Shown: positions 1 through 5,450 of the stretch, in pieces | Position numbering within the stretch: the first letter of the stretch is position 1 | Layout of the letters: each line of letters starts with the position of its first letter | Origin: Firmicutes bacterium UBA7709 | GTDB taxonomy: Bacteria; Bacillota_A; Clostridia; Peptostreptococcales; Anaerovoracaceae | Reading direction: 5' to 3' | Assembly: GCA_002482405.1 (NCBI GenBank) | Contig: DLFX01000387.1 | Location: forward strand, 2,779-8,228 | DNA: 5,450 nt | The notes under the pieces: generated by a model | Seen by the model: only the letters and a program-made list of their open reading frames with translations | Told to the model about the DNA's origin: nothing | Database searches by the model: none | Position numbers and translations under genes: made by a program

Positions 1-1
1 T

Positions 2-244
2 GCCTATTCCGGAAGAAAAGAGCCCATCGAAATCAATACTCCCATCGTGTGCGGCGGCGTTATCGTACGGCCTGGCGACCTGGTCGTTGCAGATGAAATC
101 GGGGTTACGGTAGCTCCCAGCGAGAGCCTTGAAGAGATATACGGAAAAGTCAAAGAACAAGCCGAGAAGGAAGAGGCTACGAGGGCGGAGATCCTGAAAG
201 GAGCCACCGTAGAGGAGCTTTTGGCCCAATTTGGCCGTATCTGA
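2..244 (+). CDS. RraA-like (HMG/CHA aldolase superfamily) protein, 3' part only
   Basis: The reading frame is open from the window edge (codons begin at base 2) to a TGA at 242-244, giving the last 80 residues of a protein whose family is usually a little over 200 residues long. The visible part contains the C-terminal signature of the RraA-like fold: a GGV-V-PGD segment at about bases 50-79, followed by VVADEIGVTVAP (bases about 83-118), then a charged C-terminal helix. The usual second Asp of the ADxDGV motif is Ile here. Family members include oxaloacetate decarboxylase/4-hydroxy-4-methyl-2-oxoglutarate aldolases, and some are inhibitors of RNase E. The metal- and substrate-binding G-x-x-R-D segment would lie upstream, outside the window, so catalytic competence cannot be judged. 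In this operon a metal-dependent aldolase or decarboxylase of 2-keto acids is more likely than an RNase regulator, but that is inference. The GTG at 47 is an internal valine, not a start. Confidence 0.85.
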   Translation, partial: AYSGRKEPIEINTPIVCGGVIVRPGDLVVADEIGVTVAPSESLEEIYGKVKEQAEKEEATRAEILKGATVEELLAQFGRI

Positions 245-246
245 TG

Positions 247-253
247 AAAGGAG
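247..253 (+). promoter_or_regulatory. Shine-Dalgarno site of the cyclase gene
   Basis: AAAGGAG lies 7 bases before the GTG at 261. It decides that start over the longer in-frame TTG at 231, which has no such site and would overlap the preceding gene. Confidence 0.75.
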
Positions 254-260
254 AAGGGCC

Positions 261-896
261 GTGAAAGTAACCGATTTAAGCCATAAATTCAGCGTTAATG
301 ACATGGTATTTCCCGGTACAGACGGGATGAGCTTTGAGCGTACTCACACGACAGAGAAAGATCATTATAACCTCTCCATGGCGAGAGTGAATTCCCATGC
401 GGGTACGCATACCGACGCACCTCTGCATTTTCTTCCCAACGGCAAGTCCCTCGGTGATGTGGCGATCGACCGCTATGTAGGCCCCTGTGTCGTGGTTGAT
501 TGCAGGAATAAAAGGGCCTTTGACATCATTGAAATTGAAGATGTCAAGCCTTTTGAAGATGCTATTCGCAAAGCCGGGCGGGTTCTGATCTGCACCGGCT
601 GGAGCAGGCAGTTCAATAAAGAATGCTTTTTTACAGACTATCCAAGCATTCCAGAAGAGCTTGCCGATTATCTCGTATCTCTTGGGATCGTAATGGTCGG
701 CGTAGAGCCGCCTTCTCTGAATCCTCCGAAATACATCGAGGTCCATCAGGCTTTTCTTAAAAACGATGTGGCGATCGTAGAAGGTCTAACCAATTTGGAA
801 AATCTGATTGGAAAGGAGTTCATCTTCTGCGGGGCACCTCTCGCCTTTGAAGATATGGACGGCTTTCCGGTGCGCGCCTGCGCCATAGAACTGTGA
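261..896 (+). CDS. Cyclase family protein (kynurenine formamidase-like metal hydrolase)
   Basis: A 211-residue protein, the normal length for the cyclase family (PF04199), which includes bacterial kynurenine formamidase KynB and isatin hydrolase. The family hallmark HxGTHxDxPxH is complete at residues 46-56 (His46, His50, Asp52, His56) and should bind the divalent metal or metals. A later His162 and Glu174, in the contexts VHQAFL and VEGLTNL, match the second conserved metal/catalytic region. The C-terminal segment DGFPVRA (200-206) matches the family's DGSPVRA. No signal peptide, so it is cytoplasmic. The GTG start is chosen from the strong ribosome site, which leaves a 16-base gap after the RraA-like gene. 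No tryptophan-degradation genes are nearby, so kynurenine formamidase activity is unlikely. In a sugar-acid operon it could open a lactone or hydrolyse another ring or amide, but the substrate is unknown. The family assignment is firm; the function is not. Confidence 0.9.
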   Translation: MKVTDLSHKFSVNDMVFPGTDGMSFERTHTTEKDHYNLSMARVNSHAGTHTDAPLHFLPNGKSLGDVAIDRYVGPCVVVDCRNKRAFDIIEIEDVKPFEDAIRKAGRVLICTGWSRQFNKECFFTDYPSIPEELADYLVSLGIVMVGVEPPSLNPPKYIEVHQAFLKNDVAIVEGLTNLENLIGKEFIFCGAPLAFEDMDGFPVRACAIEL

Positions 897-902
897 GGTG
901 AT
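895..902 (+). promoter_or_regulatory. Shine-Dalgarno site of the aldolase gene
   Basis: GAGGTGAT is fully complementary to the 16S rRNA 3' end and overlaps the stop codon of the cyclase gene. It supports the ATG at 904 over the GTG at 898, which lies inside the site itself. The overlap suggests translational coupling. Confidence 0.65.
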
Positions 903-903
903 T

Positions 904-1551
904 ATGAAAACCATTGTTGAAAAGATTAAAGAAGAAAAAATAATCGCCATCGTCCGGGGCCTTTCAGGAGAAGGGATAATAAGGACAGCGCAGGCTCTTC
1001 GCAAGGGCGGAGTAACCTTTATTGAAGTAACTTTCAACCAGTCCTCGGCTTCCTGTCTGGAGGATACATATGAAGCGATCAGGTTAATTTCTAAGGAGAT
1101 TCCTGATATCTGCGCAGGAGCCGGTACGGTTGTGAATATAGAGCAGGTGGAAACCGCTTGGCGCGCGGGTGCGAAATATATCATTTCCCCGGATTTTAAC
1201 GAAGGGGTCGTAAACAGAACATTGGAGCTGGGGATGCTTTCCATGCCCGGCACTTTAACGCCGACAGAAATAGCGAAGGCGTATAAGGCCGGCGCGGCTT
1301 TCGTTAAGGTTTTCCCGGCTTCAAATCTGGGCCCCGATTATATCAAGGCGATAAAATCCCCGTTAAATCACATCCCCTTACTGGCAGTTGGAGGAATCAG
1401 CGACAGCAATATGGAGCAATTCTATAAAGCCGGCGCCTCAGGATTTGGAATTGGAGGAAATCTTGTCGACAAAAAATTGATCGATGCCGGTGATTTTGAA
1501 GCGGTAACCCGGATGGCGAAACGGTATATGGAAATCGTTTCAAGATTGTAG
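904..1551 (+). CDS. eda: KDPG/KHG-type class I aldolase
   Basis: A 215-residue (beta/alpha)8 aldolase of the Eda family, full length. Members cleave 2-keto-3-deoxy-6-phosphogluconate to pyruvate and glyceraldehyde 3-phosphate, or 4-hydroxy-2-oxoglutarate to pyruvate and glyoxylate, through a lysine Schiff base. Visible motifs are AIVRG (15-19), IEVTF with the catalytic Glu41, GAGTV (72-76), SPDF (95-98), MPGTLTPTE (114-122), FVKVFPA with Schiff-base Lys135, and VGGIS (162-166). Several substrate-contact positions differ from the E. coli type: Asn45 stands where the usual EVTLR motif has Arg, Val162 where PTGGI has Thr, and GIGGNL (182-187) lacks the usual serine of the phosphate loop. These changes may mark a clostridial subfamily or a different substrate. 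The gene starts 7 bases after the cyclase stop and precedes the KDG-type kinase, fitting kinase-then-aldolase use. Family confident; exact substrate uncertain. Confidence 0.9.
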   Translation: MKTIVEKIKEEKIIAIVRGLSGEGIIRTAQALRKGGVTFIEVTFNQSSASCLEDTYEAIRLISKEIPDICAGAGTVVNIEQVETAWRAGAKYIISPDFNEGVVNRTLELGMLSMPGTLTPTEIAKAYKAGAAFVKVFPASNLGPDYIKAIKSPLNHIPLLAVGGISDSNMEQFYKAGASGFGIGGNLVDKKLIDAGDFEAVTRMAKRYMEIVSRL

Positions 1552-1554
1552 CGA

Positions 1555-1580
1555 TTGTCTAAGCTGATATCAGCAGACGG
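1555..1580 (+). other. Intergenic hairpin with perfect 12-base palindrome
   Basis: GCTGATATCAGC (1563-1574) is a perfect palindrome. It is flanked by GTCT (1557-1560) and AGAC (1575-1578), so the RNA can form a 4 bp upper stem with an ATAT loop and a 4 bp lower stem, extendable by two T-G pairs, with a two-A bulge. No T-run follows, so it is not a standard terminator. It could be a site of mRNA processing or stabilisation between the enzyme genes and the kinase, or a dyad operator. The structure is seen in the sequence; the role is unknown. Confidence 0.5.
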
Positions 1581-1594
1581 CCCCAATCCAAAAT

Positions 1595-1603
1595 AAAAAG
1601 GAG
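1595..1603 (+). promoter_or_regulatory. Shine-Dalgarno site of the kinase gene
   Basis: AAAAAGGAG precedes the ATG at 1615 with an 11-base spacer, a little long. No alternative in-frame start lies closer. Confidence 0.65.
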
Positions 1604-1614
1604 TAAGTTGAGCT

Positions 1615-2637
1615 ATGAAAAAGTTAGTGTGTTTTGGAGAAATCATGTGCCGATTCAGCCCTCCCGGTTTTCTGAGGGTCTTACAGACCAATGAATTTCA
1701 GATTACGTTTGCCGGCGGCGAGGCTAACGTTGCGGTTGCCGTAGCCAATTTTGGCGACGATGCGAAGTTTGTCACGAAGCTGCCGGACAATGACCTGGCA
1801 AAATCAGCCTTGCGCGTTCTGCGCGGATATGGCGTCGATGTGAGCGGCATCTCAACAGGCGGCGATCGAATGGGGGCTTATTATGTTGAAAAGGGCGCGT
1901 CCCAGCGGCCTTCCAAGGTGATATATGACAGGAAGTATTCTTCTATCTCTATGGCAAATTCGGAAGACTTTGACTGGGATGCAATTTTTGAAGATGCCTC
2001 ATGGTTTCATTTTACCGGTATTACACCGGCTCTCTCCGACAGTCTGGCCCTAATTTGCAAAGAAGCCTGCCAGGCGGCAAAAAAGAAAAATATTATCATT
2101 TCATGTGATCTTAATTACAGGAAAAACCTGTGGTCTTCGGAAAAAGCAGGCCAAGTTATGTCCGAGCTGATGGAATATGTCGACGTTTGCATTGCCAATG
2201 AGGAAGATGCGGAAAAGGTCTTCGGCATCAAAGCGGAGAATACGGACCTTCTCGAGGGAAATCTCAGCAAGCAGGGATATCTCGATGTAGCGAAAAAGCT
2301 TGTGGAGCGCTTTGGTTTCAGCAAAGTGGCGATCACTCTGAGGGGAAGTATTTCTGCCAGCGACAATACCTGGGCGGGCATCCTTTACGATGGAAAAGAG
2401 CTGTATGCGTCAAGGGAATACAGGATTCACCTGGTAGATCGGGTAGGAGGTGGAGACTCCTTTGGCGGCGGCCTTATTCATGCTCTTATGAACGCTTATC
2501 AACCCCAGCAGGCGATCGAATTCGCCGCAGCCGCCTCTTGCCTGAAGCAGGCGACGGAATATGACTTCAGCCAGGCGACGGTGCAGGAGGTCCAGAGCCT
2601 GATGGGCGGCGACGGTTCCGGCCGTGTGCAACGATAA
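1615..2637 (+). CDS. kdgK: PfkB-family sugar kinase, probably 2-keto-3-deoxygluconate kinase
   Basis: A 340-residue ribokinase-fold (PfkB) kinase, full length. The N-terminal FGEIM-RF (7-14) and the first PfkB signature region GGEANVAVAVANFG (34-47) bind sugar. RPSKVIYDR (98-106) and CDLNYRKNLW (164-173) are typical of 2-keto-3-deoxygluconate kinases. The second signature, DRVGGGDSFGGG (275-286), forms the anion hole, with Asp281 as the predicted catalytic base. The C-terminal GSGRVQR resembles the ends of many Firmicutes members of this group. The expected reaction is ATP-dependent phosphorylation of 2-keto-3-deoxygluconate to KDPG in the cytoplasm, supplying the aldolase encoded just upstream. 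The 19-base gap to the ABC ATPase gene shows it is also joined to transport. KDG kinase is the best call. A related substrate, such as a keto-deoxy-galactonate or another sugar acid, or a plain ketose, cannot be excluded from sequence alone. Confidence 0.88.
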   Translation: MKKLVCFGEIMCRFSPPGFLRVLQTNEFQITFAGGEANVAVAVANFGDDAKFVTKLPDNDLAKSALRVLRGYGVDVSGISTGGDRMGAYYVEKGASQRPSKVIYDRKYSSISMANSEDFDWDAIFEDASWFHFTGITPALSDSLALICKEACQAAKKKNIIISCDLNYRKNLWSSEKAGQVMSELMEYVDVCIANEEDAEKVFGIKAENTDLLEGNLSKQGYLDVAKKLVERFGFSKVAITLRGSISASDNTWAGILYDGKELYASREYRIHLVDRVGGGDSFGGGLIHALMNAYQPQQAIEFAAAASCLKQATEYDFSQATVQEVQSLMGGDGSGRVQR

Positions 2638-2643
2638 TCGCTG

Positions 2644-2650
2644 GGGAGGG
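2644..2650 (+). promoter_or_regulatory. Shine-Dalgarno site of the ABC ATPase gene
   Basis: GGGAGGG, with its GGAGG core at 2645-2649, is 7 bases before the ATG at 2657. This makes 2657 the start rather than the upstream in-frame ATG-like codon at 2624, which overlaps the kinase gene and would add an unrelated 11-residue extension. Confidence 0.75.
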
Positions 2651-2656
2651 TGTAAT

Positions 2657-4171
2657 ATGTCATCTGTTTTGAAGGTCGAAAACCTGCACAAAGAGTATCC
2701 CGGCGTCGTAGCGGTCAACGATATCAGCTTCGAATTGAATCATGGTGAAGTGTTGGCGCTTCTGGGAGAAAACGGAGCCGGAAAGTCAACCATGTCGAAA
2801 CTGATTTGTGGGGTCGAAAGGCCGGACAAAGGAGCAATCTATATCGAGGACGAAAAGGTGAGTTTCAGGTCGGCGACCGACGCTTTATGCAAGGGCGTCA
2901 GCATGGTGCATCAGGAGCTCTCAATCATTGGAGATCTGAGTATCGCGGAAAATATTTTCATGAACCGTCAGCCTGTAGACGTCTTGGGAAATATCAAATG
3001 GAGCGAACTTTATAAAAATACCCGGGAAATCCTGAATATTTTTCAACTGGATCTTGATCCCAGGATGCTGGCGAAGAGCCTTCCCGTCGGAACACAGCAG
3101 CTGATTGAGATTCTGCGCGCCACTTCGATGGATGCTAAACTGATTATCCTGGATGAACCTACAAGCTCGCTTGCAGAGCCGCAGATCCAATTGATGTTTA
3201 AAAATATCCAACAGCTGAAAAAGAAAGGCTTTGCCTTCATTTATATAACCCATAAATTGGAGGAAGTATTTCAAATTGCCGACCGTGTTTTGGTGATGCG
3301 GGATGGAATGTACATAGGAGAGAGTCCGGTGGAGGCCATCACTTCAGAGCAGGTCGTAACCATGATGGTAGGCCGGGAGATAAAGAAGCTGTTCGGAGAG
3401 GACAACAACTATCAATTGAGTGACGAGAATCTGTTTGAGGTGAAAGGCCTGACTGCGGAAGGCCTTTACCGCGACGTTTCCTTCGGAGTAAAAAGAGGTG
3501 AAATCTTGGGAGTGTCCGGCCTTATCGGCGCAGGCAGGACTGAGATGGCCCTTGGCATTATCGGCAGCCATAAGCGCAATGGAAAGATCATAATCGACGG
3601 GAACGAGGTAGAGATAAGAAGTCCCGCCGATGCGATAAAAAATGGGATTGCCTACGTCACGGAAGATCGCAAAAAATTAGGACTTTATTTAAATTATTGC
3701 TTAAAAGACAATTTGGCTGTTATGCAGCTGCGGAATTTTTCAACCCGTGGCATGATCAAAAACAATAAAATAAGAAATTATGCAAATGAACAGATTAAGG
3801 AATTCCGCATTGCCGCCTCTTCTATCAATCAGACGATGGATCATCTTTCCGGTGGGAATCAACAGAAATGTCTTCTGTCGATGTGGATGGGGATCGAGCC
3901 GGATATATTTATCATCGATGAGCCGACTAGGGGAGTTGACGTAGGTGCAAAAGCTGAAATCTACCAGATGCTGAAAAACATTTCCAATAAAGGCAATGCA
4001 GTTATTGTAATTTCATCTGAACTGCCGGAACTGATTGGTATTTGTAACAGGATCATCGTAATGAGAAACGGATGCGTTACGGGAGAGGTTCTGAAGGAGG
4101 ATTTTTCCGAAGACAGGATTATGATGCTAGCAACTGGAGTTAATCAACAATATGAAAATCAGGTGGTATAA
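2657..4171 (+). CDS. Sugar ABC transporter ATP-binding protein (RbsA/MglA type, two ATPase domains)
   Basis: A 504-residue fused double ATPase of the CUT2 class, standard length, which powers sugar import at the inner face of the membrane. Domain 1 (about 5-240) has Walker A GENGAGKST (37-45, Lys43), Q-loop Gln86, Walker B LIILDEPT with Asp166/Glu167, and switch His199. Its ABC signature is degenerate (LPVGTQQ, 142-148, Pro in place of Ser). Domain 2 (about 258-495) has a degenerate Walker A GLIGAGRTE (288-296, Arg294 in place of Lys), an intact signature LSGGNQQK (397-404), Walker B IFIIDEPTRGVD with Asp421/Glu422, and Ser454 at the switch-His position. The degenerate second domain is normal for RbsA/MglA/XylG proteins. 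The start is set by the ribosome site; the stop lies 13 bases before the permease start. The transported sugar cannot be read from this subunit. The neighbours suggest a sugar or sugar acid routed to the KDG-type kinase. Confidence 0.95.
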   Translation: MSSVLKVENLHKEYPGVVAVNDISFELNHGEVLALLGENGAGKSTMSKLICGVERPDKGAIYIEDEKVSFRSATDALCKGVSMVHQELSIIGDLSIAENIFMNRQPVDVLGNIKWSELYKNTREILNIFQLDLDPRMLAKSLPVGTQQLIEILRATSMDAKLIILDEPTSSLAEPQIQLMFKNIQQLKKKGFAFIYITHKLEEVFQIADRVLVMRDGMYIGESPVEAITSEQVVTMMVGREIKKLFGEDNNYQLSDENLFEVKGLTAEGLYRDVSFGVKRGEILGVSGLIGAGRTEMALGIIGSHKRNGKIIIDGNEVEIRSPADAIKNGIAYVTEDRKKLGLYLNYCLKDNLAVMQLRNFSTRGMIKNNKIRNYANEQIKEFRIAASSINQTMDHLSGGNQQKCLLSMWMGIEPDIFIIDEPTRGVDVGAKAEIYQMLKNISNKGNAVIVISSELPELIGICNRIIVMRNGCVTGEVLKEDFSEDRIMMLATGVNQQYENQVV

Positions 4172-4173
4172 CC

Positions 4174-4179
4174 GGAGGT
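4174..4179 (+). promoter_or_regulatory. Shine-Dalgarno site of the permease gene
   Basis: GGAGGT lies just after the ATPase stop codon, with its GGAGG core 6 bases before the ATG at 4185. It favours this start over the in-frame ATG at 4152, which lies inside the ATPase gene and would add a positively charged 11-residue tail. Confidence 0.75.
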
Positions 4180-4184
4180 CACAA

Positions 4185-5189
4185 ATGAAAGAAAATAATT
4201 TTCTAGGAAATCTGAAAAGGATATTGGCGACTCGCGAAGCGATCCTGATTCTTGCGCTGGTCGTGGGCGGCTTCATCGTTTCTCTGTATTCTCCCGTCTT
4301 CCTTTCGAGGCCCAATATCATAGCCATGGTTTTGAGCATTTCCGTTGAGGGAATGATCGCCGTCGGCATGGTCATGCTGCTTGCCTTGGGAGAGCTGGAT
4401 CTTTCCGTAGGCATGACGATGGGCTTTATCGGCGTTCTGACAGGGACGCTGCTTAAAAACGGGTTGGGAGATGTCCCCACGATTTTGCTGGCCCTTGGCA
4501 TCGCCGTTGTAATCGGCTTAACCAACGGTGTTTTGGTCACAAAATTCGGATTAAATGCCTTTATTACCACCTTGGGCATGTCCTGCGCGCTGGAAGGTCT
4601 GATGCTGGTGATGGCAAATGGCCGATCCGTTACCGGACTGACCAGCACTTTTAAACATCTCGGACAGGGAACCTTGTTTGGGGTGCAGTATCCGATCTAT
4701 ATCCTGCTTTTGATCGTGATCGTATCCGATATTCTGCTGAGGAATTCGCGAAGGCTTCGTCAGATCTATTACATAGGAAGCAATGCAAAAGCGGCAAAGC
4801 TGAACGGTATCAATGTAGGGAAGGTCAAGATCGCCTGCTTCTGCTTCTGCGCACTTTTGTCGGGGCTGGCAGGCATCCTGATCACGGCGCGTTTCGGATC
4901 CTCTTCTGTGACTGTCGGCAGCAGCACTGCCATGGATGTCATCACTGCGTGCATCATCGGCGGCGCCAGCCTGAATGGAGGAAAGGGCACTGTCTGGGCG
5001 GCGGTTTTGGGCACCTTGTTTCTCGCTATGATCTCCACGGCGCTGAACCTGCTCGGCGTCAATATTTACTGGCAAAACTTTGCGACCGGGGTGATCCTGA
5101 TCGTCGCCATCTTCTTCGACGCCGTCAGCGAACGCAGAAAAGGCCAAACCGTAAAGCGCGTCAAAGAGGACAATAAAGCTCGGATCTAG
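4185..5189 (+). CDS. Sugar ABC transporter permease (RbsC type)
   Basis: A 334-residue integral membrane protein of the BPD_transp_2 family, the usual length for CUT2 permeases. Hydrophobic segments are visible at about 18-38, 45-68, 77-90, 98-119, 124-144, 168-185, 215-235, 250-262, 268-290 and 297-313, a layout consistent with the family's roughly ten helices. Family motifs include GELDLSVG (69-76, usually GGIDLSVG), FGLNAFITTLGM (121-132), the cytoplasmic YIGSNAKAAKLNGINVGKVK (196-215), which carries the ATPase-coupling region, and IGGASLNGGKGTVWAAVLGT (258-277). The C-terminus (from about 315) is short and strongly charged, facing the cytoplasm. It is presumed to form a homodimeric pore served by the adjacent ATPase and the downstream lipoprotein. 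Only one permease gene is present, as expected when it works as a homodimer. Confidence 0.95.
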   Translation: MKENNFLGNLKRILATREAILILALVVGGFIVSLYSPVFLSRPNIIAMVLSISVEGMIAVGMVMLLALGELDLSVGMTMGFIGVLTGTLLKNGLGDVPTILLALGIAVVIGLTNGVLVTKFGLNAFITTLGMSCALEGLMLVMANGRSVTGLTSTFKHLGQGTLFGVQYPIYILLLIVIVSDILLRNSRRLRQIYYIGSNAKAAKLNGINVGKVKIACFCFCALLSGLAGILITARFGSSSVTVGSSTAMDVITACIIGGASLNGGKGTVWAAVLGTLFLAMISTALNLLGVNIYWQNFATGVILIVAIFFDAVSERRKGQTVKRVKEDNKARI

Positions 5190-5207
5190 GTCCTGGCACA
5201 AGGACTT
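5188..5207 (+). other. Short intergenic hairpin after the permease gene
   Basis: GTCCT (5190-5194) pairs with AGGAC (5201-5205) around a six-base loop. The stem extends by one G-T and one A-T pair into the permease stop codon. An A-rich tract follows rather than a T-run, so it is not a classical intrinsic terminator. It could protect or delimit the mRNA ahead of the binding-protein gene, but the stem is short and could be chance. Confidence 0.35.
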
Positions 5208-5221
5208 AATCAATAAAAAAT

Positions 5222-5230
5222 AAAAAGGAG
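5222..5230 (+). promoter_or_regulatory. Shine-Dalgarno site of the lipoprotein gene
   Basis: AAAAAGGAG lies 8 bases before the ATG at 5239, within an A-rich, probably unstructured leader that favours strong translation. Confidence 0.7.
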
Positions 5231-5238
5231 AATGAGGT

Positions 5239-5450
5239 ATGAAAAAGTTATTGGTTATTGGCTTAACACTAATTTTAATTTTATCTAGCTTTACCGGCTG
5301 CGGCAGTTCAGGCGGTACGGAAAGTGAAGGCGCGGCGCCCTCCTCTTCCGACAGTTCCGCACCGCAGGGAACACTGCAGAGTACAATTTCTCCAGACGAG
5401 GAATACATCGTCGTCAATTGCATGAACGCTATCGAATATTTTAACGCACA
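5239..5450 (+). CDS. Lipoprotein, probable sugar ABC solute-binding protein, 5' part only
   Basis: The first 70 codons of a gene that continues past the window. The product begins with a classic lipoprotein signal peptide: MKK, a hydrophobic stretch from residue 4 to about 15, and a lipobox-like FTGC with the predicted lipidated Cys21. A flexible Gly/Ser/Ala/Pro-rich linker (22-48) follows, typical of binding proteins tethered to the outer face of a Gram-positive membrane. The fold then appears to begin with EEYIVVNCMNAIEYFNA (54-70), which resembles the first beta-strand and ligand-loop region of ribose-type periplasmic-binding proteins (Peripla_BP_4). Its place directly after the ATPase and permease genes strongly supports its role as the third importer component, which would capture the substrate. 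The start is fixed by the ribosome site. Ligand identity cannot be inferred from this fragment. Confidence 0.85.
   Translation, partial: MKKLLVIGLTLILILSSFTGCGSSGGTESEGAAPSSSDSSAPQGTLQSTISPDEEYIVVNCMNAIEYFNA

Noticed and set aside
231..260. Longer start (TTG at 231) for the cyclase gene
   Set aside because: It overlaps the end of the upstream gene, has no ribosome site, and the extra residues do not look like the family's N-terminus. The GTG at 261 has an ideal site.
261..896. Tryptophan-degradation kynurenine formamidase (kynB)
   Set aside because: The fold matches, but no kynureninase or tryptophan dioxygenase gene is nearby and the whole context is sugar-acid metabolism.
276..1253. Minus-strand open frames at 276-746 and 786-1253
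   Set aside because: Both lie opposite the cyclase and aldolase genes, show no family motifs and would break the uniform operon direction.
1529..1543. Possible catabolite-control (cre-like) site around GAAATCGTTTC
   Set aside because: The half-sites have the wrong spacing around the central CG and several mismatches to the cre consensus. It also lies inside the aldolase coding end, where codons explain it.
1552..1614. Internal sigma-A promoter before the kinase gene
   Set aside because: I found no -35/-10 pair with acceptable spacing in this short gap.
5188..5220. Intrinsic terminator after the permease gene
   Set aside because: The stem is short and is followed by A-rich, not T-rich, sequence on the coding strand. 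The next gene is the expected importer partner in the same direction.
4551..5423. Long open frame of 290 codons on the minus strand
   Set aside because: It lies opposite the clearly real permease and lipoprotein genes, its protein is low-complexity and polar with no recognisable domain, and no ribosome site was noted. It is an antisense shadow.

Overview
The window is a single co-directional (+ strand) catabolic and uptake operon. Seven genes are packed with gaps of 7 to 63 bases, each with a good Shine-Dalgarno site. Base composition is roughly balanced. Purine-rich GGAGG-type ribosome sites, a Gram-positive-type lipoprotein for solute binding, and protein sequences resembling clostridial homologues all suggest a member of the Firmicutes, probably Clostridia. 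This is inference from style; nothing in the window fixes the taxon.

Layout: positions 2-244 hold the 3' end of an RraA-like (HMG/CHA aldolase superfamily) gene. Positions 261-896 encode a metal-dependent cyclase/kynurenine-formamidase-fold hydrolase. Positions 904-1551 encode a class I KDPG/KHG-type aldolase. A 63-base spacer with a palindromic hairpin follows. Positions 1615-2637 encode a PfkB kinase of the 2-keto-3-deoxygluconate (KDG) kinase type. Positions 2657-4171 encode a double-domain sugar ABC ATPase (RbsA/MglA type) and 4185-5189 its RbsC-type permease. After a 49-base spacer with a short hairpin, the start of a lipoprotein that is probably the cognate solute-binding protein runs off the window at 5450.

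Working model (inference): a CUT2-type ABC importer brings in a sugar or sugar acid. One or more steps convert it to a 2-keto-3-deoxy acid, the kinase phosphorylates it, and the KDPG-type aldolase splits it to pyruvate plus a phosphorylated aldehyde, as in the lower hexuronate/Entner-Doudoroff route. The RraA-like protein and the cyclase-fold hydrolase are not part of the textbook KDG route, and the aldolase has several substitutions at substrate-contact positions. The true substrate may therefore be a less usual sugar acid. No dehydratase, dehydrogenase, isomerase or regulator lies in the window; these may be upstream of position 1 or beyond 5450. I see no RNA genes, mobile elements, CRISPR arrays or convincing promoters.
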